Below are positions 29,670-37,008 of a stretch of 37,008 bases of DNA, one piece after another. A program made the position numbers and the translations under genes. The notes beneath the pieces are model-generated. The model saw only the letters and a list, made by a program, of their open reading frames with translations, was not told the DNA's origin and searched no databases. The stretch's first letter is position 1, and the number at the start of each line of letters is the position of its first letter. This stretch comes from CAVAWX01 sp963642995 (GTDB lineage: Bacteria; Actinomycetota; Coriobacteriia; Coriobacteriales; QAMH01). The stretch is from contig CAVIIZ010000013.1 in the NCBI GenBank assembly GCA_963642995.1, forward strand, positions 1 through 37,008. Direction: 5' to 3'.

Positions 29670-29772
29670 GTGCGCCTCCCTTCAGGTGCGGTTGCTGCAG
29701 GCGCGACGCGCGGCCTCCACGGCCTTGGCGCCGCGCGTTTTCGGTGCGCGAGCTTTGCCCTAGTATAGACGT

Positions 29773-30069
29773 TTACTTGAAGAGTTCGTCGTGCGTGCCC
29801 GTTCGTTGGAAAACTGCCACGCCGTCTTTCACGCACCACACGAGCAGCCAGTCGCCGAAGTTCGCGACATGGCACTCGAGGTTGCCGCTCCACGCGCCCT
29901 TCAACGAGTGCATCTTGTGCCTGCTGCGCAGAATTTTCCTGCTCTCTCTTGAATTTGACAGGACAAGCTCGATTACTTCGAGGAGCGGAGCGTCGTCGAC
30001 ATGTTTCTTGTCAAGGCGTTTGACGTCCTTGCTGAAAGCAGGGGTTATATCTGGTTTGAGCCTGGTCAT
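29773..30069 (-). CDS. YafQ-like toxin (RelE superfamily)
   Basis: The 98-residue protein is full length: FSKDVKRLDKKHVDDAPLLEVI forms the N-terminal helices. The catalytic half reads SLKGAWSGNLECHVANFGDWLLVWC and then FQRTGTHDELF, keeping the His, Asp-Trp, Arg, His and Phe positions of YafQ. It should cleave translating mRNA. ATG 30069 begins one base after the antitoxin stop. Compare the shortened relative at 20895. Confidence 0.88.
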   Translation of the reverse strand: MTRLKPDITPAFSKDVKRLDKKHVDDAPLLEVIELVLSNSRESRKILRSRHKMHSLKGAWSGNLECHVANFGDWLLVWCVKDGVAVFQRTGTHDELFK

Positions 30070-30070
30070 G

Positions 30071-30343
30071 TTACGCCCTCGCCGCATCTAGGACATCTTG
30101 TGCGGTTTTCAGGTCGAGACCGCTTCCGCCATGAGTCAAAATCTCCTCGGTTTCCCTGATCGCCTGCAGTGATTCCTCGTTCGGCTCTTCGGAAAACGTC
30201 AGGGGGATGGAGCGGTTGCGCGCGAGGTATGTCCAAAACGCACGCGTGACGCTGGTCAGGTCGAAACCGTAGTAGCGCGCGACCTCTGCCGCCTGTGCCT
30301 TGATTTCCGCATCGCATCTGATCGTCATCGTCGACGTTGCCAT
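30071..30343 (-). CDS. RelB/DinJ family antitoxin
   Basis: The 90-residue protein starts MATSTMTIRCDAEIKAQAAE, then YYGFDLTSVTRAFWTYLARN and SIPLTFSEEPNEES, a standard DinJ layout with an N-terminal ribbon-helix-helix and a C-terminal toxin-binding arm. The frame is open to 30430, but ATG 30343 has GTGAGGA upstream and the operator lies beyond it. It forms a translationally close pair with the YafQ-like toxin. Confidence 0.88.
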   Translation of the reverse strand: MATSTMTIRCDAEIKAQAAEVARYYGFDLTSVTRAFWTYLARNRSIPLTFSEEPNEESLQAIRETEEILTHGGSGLDLKTAQDVLDAARA

Positions 30344-30374
30344 GTCCTCACCCCGTATTGTAGCCGAATCGCAC

Positions 30375-30403
30375 ATTGTAGACATCTGATAGGATGCTGA
30401 TAG
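30375..30403 (-). promoter_or_regulatory. Promoter/operator of the DinJ-YafQ pair
   Basis: TACAAT on the minus strand (30380-30375) is the -10. Two CTGATAG copies (plus strand 30386-30392 and 30397-30403), 11 bp apart, fill the spacer and -35 zone, consistent with autorepression. A second TACAAT lies at 30362-30357. Confidence 0.5.
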
Positions 30404-30445
30404 CCGCCTACCAGACGTGTAGTGTAGCACGGATTCGCCCCATAA

Positions 30446-30484
30446 CGAAAGCGCCCGCCGCAGGTTGCGCGACGGGTGCTTTCG
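30446..30484 (-). terminator. Terminator of the ilv cluster
   Basis: CGAAAGC-CCCG pairs with CGGG-GCTTTCG (12 bp, one mismatch) around a GC-rich loop about 85 bases after the ilvC stop. The minus-strand side ends CTTTCGTT. Confidence 0.5.
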
Positions 30485-30569
30485 GCCTGTGCATGCGGCC
30501 CGCGATTCGGCCCGCCTGCGCCCGAGAAGAGACGGGCGCGCGGCGGGGGCGCGGGAGAGGCGGCGAGGG

Positions 30570-31583
30570 CTATTTGTCGGCTTCCTCGTCGGATTTTATC
30601 CAGGGAAACATCCCGCGGATCTTCGCGCCGACCTTCTCGATCTCGTGCGTGTTGATGGCCTCGCGCTTTTCAAAGAGCACCTTGTGGCCGGCCTTGCAGT
30701 CGTCCATGAACTCCCGGGCGAACTCGCCGTTTTGGATGCGCTCCAGGATTTTCTTCATGGCCTCGCGCGACTGCTCGTTGATCACCTGCGGGCCGGCGTA
30801 GTACTCGCCGTACTCGGCGGTGTTGGAGATGGAGTAGTTCATGAAGTGGATGCCGCTCTCGTACATGAGGTCGACGATCATCTTCATCTCGTGGTAGCAC
30901 TCGAAATAGGCCAGCTCGGGCGGGTACCCCGCGTCCACCAGCGTCTCGAAGCCGGCCTTCACCAGCTCGACCAGGCCGCCGCACAGCACCGCCTGCTCGC
31001 CGAAGAGGTCCTCTTCGGTCTCTTGCGCAAACGTCGCCTTGATGATGCCCGAGCGCGCCCCGCCGACGCCCCACGCGTAGGCAAGCGCCGTGTCCCACGC
31101 GTGCCCGGAGGCGTCTTGGGCCACGCAGGCCAGGTCGGGCACGCCGAAGCCGTCTTGGAACTGGCGGCGCACGATGTGGCCCGGCCCTTTGGGGGCGACC
31201 ATGATCACGTCCACGTCGGCCGGCGGCTTGATGTAGCCGTAGTGGATGTTGAAGCCGTGCGCGAACGCCAGGGTGTCGCCGCTTTTCACGTGCGGGGCGA
31301 TCTGCTTTTCATAGGTCTCGGCCTGCACCTCGTCGGGCACGAGGATCATGATCAGGTCGGCTTCCTCGGCGGCTTGCTCGGTGGTCGTCACCTTCAGGCC
31401 CGCCTCCTCGGCCTTCGCCCAGCTCTTTGAGCCCTCGCGCAGGCCGACGCGCACGTCCACGCCGCTGTCGGCGAGGTTGAGCGCATGGGCGTGGCCTTGG
31501 CTGCCGTAGCCGATGACGGCGACCTTCTTGTCCTTGATCGCCTGGGGGTTGCAATCCTGCTCGTAGTAGATCGTGACTGCCAT
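30570..31583 (-). CDS. ilvC: Ketol-acid reductoisomerase
   Basis: The 337-residue class I enzyme isomerises and reduces acetolactate or acetohydroxybutyrate in valine and isoleucine synthesis. Visible are the nucleotide-binding GYGSQGHAHALNL, AHGFNIHYG, APKGPGHIVRRQF and the metal-binding DLFGEQAVLCGG and later ELAYFECYHEMKMIVDLMYE. ATG 31583 (MAVTIYYEQD) follows AAAGGAACGG. It is last in the ilvD-B-N-C order and also has its own candidate promoter in the 167-bp gap. Confidence 0.97.
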   Translation of the reverse strand: MAVTIYYEQDCNPQAIKDKKVAVIGYGSQGHAHALNLADSGVDVRVGLREGSKSWAKAEEAGLKVTTTEQAAEEADLIMILVPDEVQAETYEKQIAPHVKSGDTLAFAHGFNIHYGYIKPPADVDVIMVAPKGPGHIVRRQFQDGFGVPDLACVAQDASGHAWDTALAYAWGVGGARSGIIKATFAQETEEDLFGEQAVLCGGLVELVKAGFETLVDAGYPPELAYFECYHEMKMIVDLMYESGIHFMNYSISNTAEYGEYYAGPQVINEQSREAMKKILERIQNGEFAREFMDDCKAGHKVLFEKREAINTHEIEKVGAKIRGMFPWIKSDEEADK

Positions 31584-31669
31584 TCCAACCGTTCCTTTCG
31601 CTTGCCGTTTGCGGCGAGGGCCTCTCGCCGGCCGCACCGCCTGTTGCCGTTGTATGCCGACACCCCGCT

Positions 31670-31675
31670 ATTGTA
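31670..31675 (-). promoter_or_regulatory. -10 candidate for ilvC
   Basis: TACAAT on the minus strand in the ilvN-ilvC gap, giving a leader of about 80 nt. The -35 is not evident. Confidence 0.35.
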
Positions 31676-31750
31676 CGGGATGGTGGTTTCTCCCGCGTTA
31701 CGCCGTGCGGATGCGCCCGCCGGGCCTGCGTCCGGTCCGCGCGCGCGTCC

Positions 31751-32236
31751 TCATGCTCCGCCGCTTCCGCGCGAGATGGCGATCTTGCCGCCGCGCACGA
31801 TCTGCTTGATGCCGTAGCCGCGCAGCAGGTCCTCCATCGCGTCGAGCTTGTTGTCGTCGCCTGTCATCTCGATGGTCAGGCTGTTCGGGGAGACGTCGAC
31901 TATCTTCGCGCGGAAGATGCCCGCCAGTTCGATGATCTCGCCGCGCTTGGCCGGCTCGGCGTTCACCTTGAACAAGACGAGCTCGCGGTCGATGTGCTCG
32001 GTCTCGGACAGGTCGTTGACCTTGTAGACGTTGATCAGCTTGTGCAGTTGCTTGGTCACCTGCTCGACGACCTCGGAATCGGCGTCGACCACCATGGTCA
32101 CGCGGCTTTTCGCGGAGCTTTCCGTGTGGCTGACGGCCAGGCTCTCGATGTTGAAGCCGCGCCGCGCGACAAGGCCGGTGATGCGCGCGAGCACGCCGGG
32201 CTGGTTGTCCACGAGAACGGAGATGGTCCTGCTCAT
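31751..32236 (-). CDS. ilvN: Acetolactate synthase small (regulatory) subunit
   Basis: The 161-residue protein begins MSRTISVLVDNQPGVLARIT, the ACT domain that binds valine and sets feedback inhibition. RGFNIESLAVSHTE follows. The second domain contains ELVLFKVNAEP, RAKIVDVSPNSLTIEMTG and GIKQIVRGGKIAISRG. Its start overlaps the ilvB stop (ATGA), which ensures matched subunit amounts. Also named ilvH in some genomes. Confidence 0.95.
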   Translation of the reverse strand: MSRTISVLVDNQPGVLARITGLVARRGFNIESLAVSHTESSAKSRVTMVVDADSEVVEQVTKQLHKLINVYKVNDLSETEHIDRELVLFKVNAEPAKRGEIIELAGIFRAKIVDVSPNSLTIEMTGDDNKLDAMEDLLRGYGIKQIVRGGKIAISRGSGGA

Positions 32237-34053
32237 TTCGCGGCCCCCTTTCCCTTCGCGCGGGCGGGCTTCGCGGCCGCTTTCCCGCCGCCTTTGCCCG
32301 CGTTCGCGGCGCCGCCCTCAACCGGCTTTCCGTCCGCGCCCAGCTTCACCACGCCGATCAGCCCCGTGAGCGTGCCGCCGGCGGGCATCATCGGGTAGAC
32401 GTTCTCGTCGGCGGGGATGGCCACGTCGAGCAGGCAGGGCTCGTCGGAGTCGAACCACTTTCGCATCGCGGCCTCCAGCTCGGCCGGGTCCTCGACGCGC
32501 GCGGCCTCCCAGCCGTAGGCCTGCGCCAGCTTCACGAAATCGGGGTTCGCGGTGAAGACGGTCTGGCTGTAGCGCTCGTCGTAGAACAGCTGCTGCCACT
32601 GGTGCACCATGCCCAGCGTCGAGTTGTCCAGCAGCAGCACCTTCACGGGCAGGTCGTGCTCGCGCACGGTGGCCATCTCCTGGATGTTCATCTGCAGGCT
32701 GCCGTCTCCTGCCACGCACACGACGCGGCTGCCCGGGCACGCGACCTGCGCCCCCATCGCGGCGGGAAACCCGAATCCCATCGTGCCGGCGCCGCCGCTC
32801 GTGACGAACGCGCGCGGCCGGGCGGTGCGCAGCCACTGGCTGGCCCACATCTGGTGCTGCCCCACCTCGGTGGTGAATATGGTGTCGCGCCCTTTTGCCA
32901 GCCCGTCGAGCACCTGCAAGGCGCGCTGCGGCACGATCGCGTCGTCACGGTCCTCGTAGTACAGCGGGCTTTCCGTGCGCCAAGCCTCGATCTGCGCAAG
33001 CCACGCGGCCGTGTCGGGGCGCGCGTCGTCTTTGCCCAGCTCGTCGAGCAGCGCCGAAAGCACCGCCTTGGCGTCGCCCACGATGGGCACGTCGGGCTCG
33101 CGGTTCTTGCCTATCTCGGCCGGGTCGACGTCCACGTGCACCACCGTCGCGTGCGGCGCGAAATCGGCCAGCCGCCCCGTCACCCGGTCGGCGAAGCGCG
33201 TGCCCACGGCAAAGATCAGGTCGCTTTCCTGCAAGGTGAAGTTGGCGGCCTTCGAGCCGTGCATGCCGGGCATCCCCAGGCACAGCGGATGGTCTTCGGG
33301 AAAGCAGCTCTTGCCCATCAGGCTGGCCACGACGGGCGCCTGCAGGGCCTCGGCCAGCGCGAGCAGCTCGTCTTCGGCGCCGCTTGCCAGCACGCCGCCG
33401 CCCGCGTAGACGACGGGGCGCCTGGCGCGCACGAGGCGCTTCGCCGCCTGGCGCACCTGCTTGGCGTTGCCCTTCAGCGTGGGCCTGTAGCTGTCCAGCG
33501 CGACCTTCTCGGGATAGCGGTAGACGACGCCTTGCTGCTTGACCAGGTTGCTGGGCAGGTCGATGACCACAGGGCCCGGGCGCCCGGTGCCGGCGATGTA
33601 GTAGGCCTCGGCGATCGTCTTGGGGATGTCGGCCGCGCATTTCAGCAGGTAGCTGTGCTTGACGATGGGCATGGTGATGCCCGTCATGTCGCTTTCCTGG
33701 AACGCGTCGCTGCCGAGGCTTGCCGCGGGCACCTGGCCGCATATGACGACGACGGGCACCGAGTCCATGTAGGCCGTCGCGATGCCCGTGACGGTGTTCG
33801 TCGCGCCCGGCCCGCTCGTGACCAGCACGGTGCCCACCTTGCCCGTCGCGCGCGCGTAGCCGTCGGCCGCGTGCGCCGCGCCCTGCTCGTGGCGCACGAG
33901 GATGTGGTTGAGCTTCTCGCTGTCGTAGAGCGCGTTGTAGATGTCGATGGCCTGGCCGCCCGGATAGCCGAATATCGTGTCGACGCCGGCGTCTTCCAGC
34001 GCGGCGATGAGCGCCTGGGCTCCCGTCATCTTCTGCCCGTCGTGTTCGCTCAT
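32233..34053 (-). CDS. ilvB: Acetolactate synthase large subunit
   Basis: The 606-residue thiamine-diphosphate enzyme condenses pyruvate with pyruvate or 2-oxobutyrate. The N-terminal domain has TIFGYPGGQAIDIYNAL and the catalytic Glu in RHEQGAAHAADGYARATG. The middle FAD-type domain includes PGMHGSKAANF. The ThDP/Mg site is GDGSLQMNIQEM followed by NNS-like DNSTLGMVHQWQ. An unusual Ala/Lys/Gly-rich tail (last 25 residues or so) extends past the normal end. GGAGGT precedes ATG 34053. A 216-bp gap separates it from ilvD. Confidence 0.96.
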   Translation of the reverse strand: MSEHDGQKMTGAQALIAALEDAGVDTIFGYPGGQAIDIYNALYDSEKLNHILVRHEQGAAHAADGYARATGKVGTVLVTSGPGATNTVTGIATAYMDSVPVVVICGQVPAASLGSDAFQESDMTGITMPIVKHSYLLKCAADIPKTIAEAYYIAGTGRPGPVVIDLPSNLVKQQGVVYRYPEKVALDSYRPTLKGNAKQVRQAAKRLVRARRPVVYAGGGVLASGAEDELLALAEALQAPVVASLMGKSCFPEDHPLCLGMPGMHGSKAANFTLQESDLIFAVGTRFADRVTGRLADFAPHATVVHVDVDPAEIGKNREPDVPIVGDAKAVLSALLDELGKDDARPDTAAWLAQIEAWRTESPLYYEDRDDAIVPQRALQVLDGLAKGRDTIFTTEVGQHQMWASQWLRTARPRAFVTSGGAGTMGFGFPAAMGAQVACPGSRVVCVAGDGSLQMNIQEMATVREHDLPVKVLLLDNSTLGMVHQWQQLFYDERYSQTVFTANPDFVKLAQAYGWEAARVEDPAELEAAMRKWFDSDEPCLLDVAIPADENVYPMMPAGGTLTGLIGVVKLGADGKPVEGGAANAGKGGGKAAAKPARAKGKGAAK

Positions 34054-34080
34054 GCAGACCTCCTCTCCGTTCGTGTCGGT

Positions 34081-34118
34081 GAAAGCGCCCGCCGGTGGGG
34101 GCTTTCGCTTCTTTTATA
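34081..34118 (-). promoter_or_regulatory. Possible internal promoter and leader hairpin before ilvB
   Basis: TATAAA on the minus strand (34118-34113) is followed by a hairpin of GAAAGC-CCCC with GGG-GCTTTC (34106-34081), about 30 bases before the ilvB start. The -35 is poor. The rest of the 34054-34269 gap is GC-rich with short CTTTCGGCCG repeats. Confidence 0.35.
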
Positions 34119-34269
34119 GACGCACATGGTGAAAGGGGCCGGGGTTTTCGGTGAAGGGGCCGCCCGTTTCGGCGAGCCGCCTGCCCGCTTCGCCGCGCCG
34201 CTCCCTTTCGGCCGCGGCGCCCACCCTTTCGGCCGCTTCCGGCCGTGCCGTCGCCGGCCGCGCCTCGCC

Positions 34270-35982
34270 CTAGTCCAGAATCGCGCCCGTGTCGGCGCTT
34301 TGCACCAGCCTGGCGTAGCGTGCGAGCACGCCCGTCGTGTACTTGGGCGCAGGCGGCGTCCACGCGGCGCGGCGACGTTCCAGCTCGGCGTCGTCCACGT
34401 GCAGGTCCACCCGGCCGCCGGCGATGTCGACTTCTATCTCGTCGCCTTCCTCGACCAGCGCGATCGGCCCTCCCGCCGCCGCCTCGGGGCTGATGTGGCC
34501 CACGCACGGCCCTTTGCTCGCGCCGGAGAAGCGCCCGTCGGTGACGAGCGCGACCGACTTCGACAGCCCCATGCCCACGACGTCTGCCGTCGGGGCCAGC
34601 ATCTCGCGCATGCCCGGCCCGCCGGCAGGGCCTTCGTAGCGGATGACGATGACGTCGCCCGGCTGTATCTCGCCGCCCAGGATGGCCGCGCAGGCGTCTT
34701 CCTCGCACTCGAACACGCGGGCAGGGCCTGTGTGGTGCATCATCTCGGGCGCGACCGCGGAACGCTTCACCACGGCGCCCTTTGGGGCGAGGTTGCCGAA
34801 CATGACCTTCAGGCCGCCCTGCCGGTCGTAGGCGTTCTCGGCCGTGCGCACTATCTCGCCGTCGGCCGGCGGGCATTCGGCCAGCCATTCGGCCATCGTG
34901 CCGTGGCAGGTGAGGGCCGTCTCGTCGAGCGCGCCGATGCGTCCCAGCTCGCCCAATATGGCGCCCACGCCGCCCACCGCGTTCAGGTCCTCGATGTGCA
35001 AAGGCCCGGCGGGCGCGATGCGCGTGAGGTTCGGCGTCTTCTCGCACACGTCCACCCAGTCGTTCATCCGTATGGGGCAGCCGGCGGTGGCGGCGATGGC
35101 CGTCAGGTGCAGCATCGTGTTCGTGCTGCCGCCGAACGCCATGTCGAGCGCCATGCCGTTGCGTATGGCGGCCGGCGTGACGACGTCGCGCATCTTCACG
35201 TCGCGGGCCACCAGGTCCACGACCGTCATGCCGGCGCGCTTGGCCAGCCTGTCGCGCTCGGAGTAGACGGCGGGCACGGTGCCGTTTCCGGGCAGCGCCA
35301 GGCCCAGCGCCTCGGCCAGGCAGCAGATGGAGTTCGCGGTGAACATGCCGCTGCAGCTGCCGCAGGTGGGGCATGCCGTGTGCTCGTAGAACTCGCAGTC
35401 CTCGCGCGTCATCGTGCCGTTCGTGACCTGCCCCACGGCGTCGAAGAGCGTGTTCAGGTCCGTTTCCGTCGTGCGGTCGCGGTCGCGGCCTGCCAGCATG
35501 GGGCCGCCCGAGACCAGCACGGTGGGCAGGTTCACCCGCAGGGCGCCCATGATCATGCCCGGCACTATCTTGTCGCAGGCGGGCACCAGCACGACGCCGT
35601 CGAAGGCATGGCCCATGACCGCGCACTCCACGGAGTCGGCGATGGTCTCGCGGCTGGTCAGCGAGTAGCGCATGCCCTCGTGGTTCATGGCGATGCCGTC
35701 GCACACGCCGATGGTGCCGAACTGAAACGGCGTGCCGCCCGCCATGTAGACGCCGGCCTTCACGTCGTCGACGAGGCGCTGGAGGTGGTTGTGGCCGGGG
35801 ATGATGTCGGCCTGGCTGGAGATGATGGCGATCAGCGGCCGGCCGTCGGAGATCTCCTCGTCGGTCATGCCGTCGGCGTACAGCAGGCTGCGGTGCGGCG
35901 CCCGCTCGAGCCCTTTCTTGATCCGGTCGCTGTTCAGCGCCTGCATGCCGCCTTGGCCGTTGCCCGTCTGTGCGTTGCCCAT
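34270..35982 (-). CDS. ilvD: Dihydroxy-acid dehydratase
   Basis: The 570-residue Fe-S enzyme makes the 2-oxo acid precursors of valine and isoleucine. Motifs are SSQADIIPGHNHL, GTIGVCDGIAM, the cluster-binding VPACDKIVPGM and CPTCGSCSGMFTANS, and later TDGRFSGASKGPCVGHISPEA. The start is uncertain among ATG 36015, 35982 and 35946. 35982 is taken because GAAAGGGCG lies upstream; the conserved part begins at SDRIKKG. It is first in the cluster, reading toward ilvB. Confidence 0.95.
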   Translation of the reverse strand: MGNAQTGNGQGGMQALNSDRIKKGLERAPHRSLLYADGMTDEEISDGRPLIAIISSQADIIPGHNHLQRLVDDVKAGVYMAGGTPFQFGTIGVCDGIAMNHEGMRYSLTSRETIADSVECAVMGHAFDGVVLVPACDKIVPGMIMGALRVNLPTVLVSGGPMLAGRDRDRTTETDLNTLFDAVGQVTNGTMTREDCEFYEHTACPTCGSCSGMFTANSICCLAEALGLALPGNGTVPAVYSERDRLAKRAGMTVVDLVARDVKMRDVVTPAAIRNGMALDMAFGGSTNTMLHLTAIAATAGCPIRMNDWVDVCEKTPNLTRIAPAGPLHIEDLNAVGGVGAILGELGRIGALDETALTCHGTMAEWLAECPPADGEIVRTAENAYDRQGGLKVMFGNLAPKGAVVKRSAVAPEMMHHTGPARVFECEEDACAAILGGEIQPGDVIVIRYEGPAGGPGMREMLAPTADVVGMGLSKSVALVTDGRFSGASKGPCVGHISPEAAAGGPIALVEEGDEIEVDIAGGRVDLHVDDAELERRRAAWTPPAPKYTTGVLARYARLVQSADTGAILD

Positions 35983-36053
35983 GGGAGTTCGCGCCCTTTC
36001 TCTTGGTGCCGCCATCTGCTCGCCGGCTGCGCACGAAAGATTGTGGAAACCCG

Positions 36054-36059
36054 ATTCTA
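36054..36059 (-). promoter_or_regulatory. -10 candidate for the ilv cluster
   Basis: TAGAAT on the minus strand, about 70 bases before the chosen ilvD start. No consensus -35 and no leader peptide or T-box sequence is apparent. Confidence 0.35.
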
Positions 36060-36156
36060 CGCCAGGTTCACGTGCGCGGCTCGCGGTTTCTGCGTGGATG
36101 CGGCATAGGCCCGCGGTTTTTGAAATTTTCGCTTTTGGCGACGGGCTGTTTTTGAC

Positions 36157-36243
36157 GCACGCGTGATTTTCACGCGTGCACNNNNNNNNNNNNNNNNNNN
36201 NNNNNNNNNNNNNNNNNNNNNNNNNNNNNNNNNNNNNNNNNNN
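36157..36243. other. Strong hairpin abutting a 62-N assembly gap
   Basis: GCACGCGTGA (36157-36166) pairs perfectly with TCACGCGTGC (36170-36179) over a TTT loop. Two bases later the sequence becomes 62 Ns (36182-36243). The far side starts TGCACGAGGCGTGCGC, which partly echoes the hairpin. The gap may hide further inverted repeats that blocked assembly. Confidence 0.8.
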
Positions 36244-36259
36244 TGCACGAGGCGTGCGC

Positions 36260-36354
36260 TACAATGGGCGCGTTGGCAAAGCCCGCTGGTTTTAAGGGGC
36301 GCGGGCGGAGCCGGAGTGCTGAAGGAGCCAGGTGCTACTGGCTCCTCTTTTTTT
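36260..36354 (+). ncRNA. Short terminated leader or small RNA candidate
   Basis: TACAAT (36260-36265) could start a transcript near 36272 that stops at the hairpin AGGAGCCAG-GTGCTA-CTGGCTCCT followed by C and seven Ts (36323-36354), giving about 80 nt. It lies upstream of the small gene at 36423, so it might be an attenuator for that gene or a free-standing RNA. No -35 can be judged because of the gap. No known family matched. Confidence 0.3.
36323..36354 (+). terminator. Rho-independent terminator
   Basis: A perfect 9-bp stem AGGAGCCAG/CTGGCTCCT, 6-nt loop, then C and seven Ts. The next start codon is about 70 bases downstream. Confidence 0.9.
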
Positions 36355-36422
36355 CCTCCCTTTGCATGACGCCGCCGAGCGGCAAGGTGCTCGGAGAGCT
36401 CGGATTGGAGAGGTGACCGGCT

Positions 36423-36692
36423 GTGAACATCGAGGGTTTCATGAAAAAGCACGGCATGACGGACGAGGATCTGGAGAAGATCGCAGGGCCGTATGAAGAC
36501 GCCAGCTTCGTGCCCGAGGATTCGGGCGAGGTCTTTTCCGGCTCCCATCTCGACGCCGCGGGGAAGCGCCGGGTGACGGTCGTCTACGACGCATCCGACG
36601 CGCAGGAAGTCGCCCGCATCGCCAACGACCGCGGGGTGGATCCTTCGGCGGTTTACCGCGACGCCCTGGCCGCGTACCTCGCGCGCGCTTGA
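36423..36692 (+). CDS. Small protein with C-terminal ribbon-helix-helix-like segment
   Basis: The 89-residue protein starts at GTG 36423 after GGAGAGG. The first half (MKKHGMTDEDLEKIAGPYED) is acidic and helical. The last 40 residues, RRVTVVYDASDAQEVARIAN followed by VDPSAVYRDALAAYLARA, look like a ribbon-helix-helix fold with the strand RVTVVYD. This resembles CopG/antitoxin-type regulators, but no toxin gene lies after it. The order (acidic arm first, DNA-binding part last) is the reverse of the RelB/DinJ proteins in this window. Confidence 0.6.
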   Translation: MNIEGFMKKHGMTDEDLEKIAGPYEDASFVPEDSGEVFSGSHLDAAGKRRVTVVYDASDAQEVARIANDRGVDPSAVYRDALAAYLARA

Positions 36693-36860
36693 GGCGCCCG
36701 CCGGCGCCGCGGTTTTCGGTGTTGGCCGGCGTGCGGCCGAGGTTTCCGCCCGCGTAGTTTCCGAGAAGGCAGACCCCGCATGCGCGCAGGGAGCCGTGGC
36801 GCGCCTGTCGGAGCCGCGGCCGGCCGCTGTTTTCCAATTGTGGATATTTCGTGGATTCAT

Positions 36861-36892
36861 TTGACTCTCTCTCTCTCTCTCTCGGGCAAAAT
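36861..36892 (+). promoter_or_regulatory. CT dinucleotide tract inside a candidate promoter
   Basis: TTGACT (36861-36866) would be a -35 and CAAAAT (36887-36892) a -10. The 20-nt spacer consists mostly of (CT)n; the CT run covers 36865-36883, nine and a half units. It lies 47 bases before the ATG of the partial gene at 36939. Confidence 0.4.
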
Positions 36893-36938
36893 TTGAATGT
36901 TCTAGGTGGAAGCGAAAAGCCGAGGGGGCTGGTGCGCC

Positions 36939-37008
36939 ATGGGAGAGAACGGAAACCCCGCGAAGATGGCCGAGCGTAGGCGTGCGGGCGCGGCGGGCGG
37001 AACCCATA
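36939..37008 (+). CDS. 5' end of an unidentified gene
   Basis: ATG 36939, preceded by GAGGGGGC, begins MGENGNPAKMAERRRAGAAG and stays open to the edge (23 codons). Too short to assign. The 246-bp gap upstream contains only the CT-tract promoter candidate. Confidence 0.4.
   Translation, partial: MGENGNPAKMAERRRAGAAGGTH

Noticed and set aside
32945..36034. 1,029-codon minus-strand frame across ilvB and ilvD
   Set aside because: Off-frame reading of two certain genes on the same strand; composition is Arg/Gly/His noise.
36243..36322. c-di-GMP (GEMM) riboswitch
   Set aside because: GGCAAAGCC is reminiscent of part of the motif, but the rest of the consensus is absent or hidden in the N gap.

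Overview
The window is high-GC bacterial DNA. It carries a core of ordinary housekeeping genes broken up by several accessory patches. The gene set suggests an anaerobic gut actinobacterium of the Coriobacteriia (Eggerthellaceae-like): a veg-ispE pair, a sugar isomerase like the isomerase half of transaldolase/isomerase fusions, long FeoB, an Rv3722c-type aspartate aminotransferase, many DUF4143 ATPases and many small toxin-antitoxin pairs. This placement is inference from gene content; no rRNA gene is present.

Layout. 1-5.6 kb: end of an unknown gene, a solute-binding lipoprotein, ribosome hibernation factor (hpf), glucose-6-phosphate isomerase (pgi, minus strand), and divergently veg and ispE. 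5.7-8.8 kb: accessory patch with a class II Fic enzyme under an operator-dense promoter, a decayed membrane-protein fragment, a DUF4143 ATPase and the stump of an AlbA_2 gene. 8.8-11.9 kb: feoA and feoB, each with its own iron-box-like site. 12.0-16.9 kb: hipBA, two convergent gene fragments, a second DUF4143 ATPase, a RelB/DinJ-type antitoxin paired with a PIN toxin, and an internally deleted third DUF4143 ATPase preceded by three repeats at a 23-bp period. 17.0-18.2 kb: mtnA. 18.4-24.9 kb: a second accessory block with a possible ISL3 transposase scrap, an AlbA_2/HATPase regulator, a nuclease-core fragment duplicated from a large MmeI-like restriction-methylation enzyme, a DinJ antitoxin with a shortened YafQ-like toxin, the MmeI-like enzyme itself, and YefM/YoeB. 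25.2-29.7 kb: a secreted cell-wall hydrolase, tRNA-Glu whose 3' end is duplicated 168 bp downstream, purine nucleoside phosphorylase, an aspartate aminotransferase and a bifunctional-nuclease-family protein. 29.8-30.4 kb: an intact DinJ/YafQ pair. 30.6-36.0 kb: the branched-chain amino acid cluster ilvD-ilvB-ilvN-ilvC on the minus strand. 36.0-37.0 kb: a 62-N assembly gap beside a strong hairpin, a short terminated leader, a small ribbon-helix-helix-like protein, and a CT dinucleotide tract lying in the spacer of a candidate promoter for a gene that runs off the end.

The housekeeping genes cover carbon flow (pgi), isoprenoid precursors (ispE), iron uptake (feoAB), methionine salvage (mtnA), purine salvage, amino-group transfer, and valine/isoleucine synthesis. 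The accessory genes are almost all growth-control or defence types (Fic, HipA, PIN, YafQ, YoeB, a restriction enzyme). Many are truncated, duplicated or preceded by phased repeats. The most notable structures are the 159-bp perfect repeat carrying the restriction-nuclease core, the CT tract inside a promoter, the tRNA-flanked 168-bp insert, and the helically phased repeats in front of DUF4143 ATPase genes.
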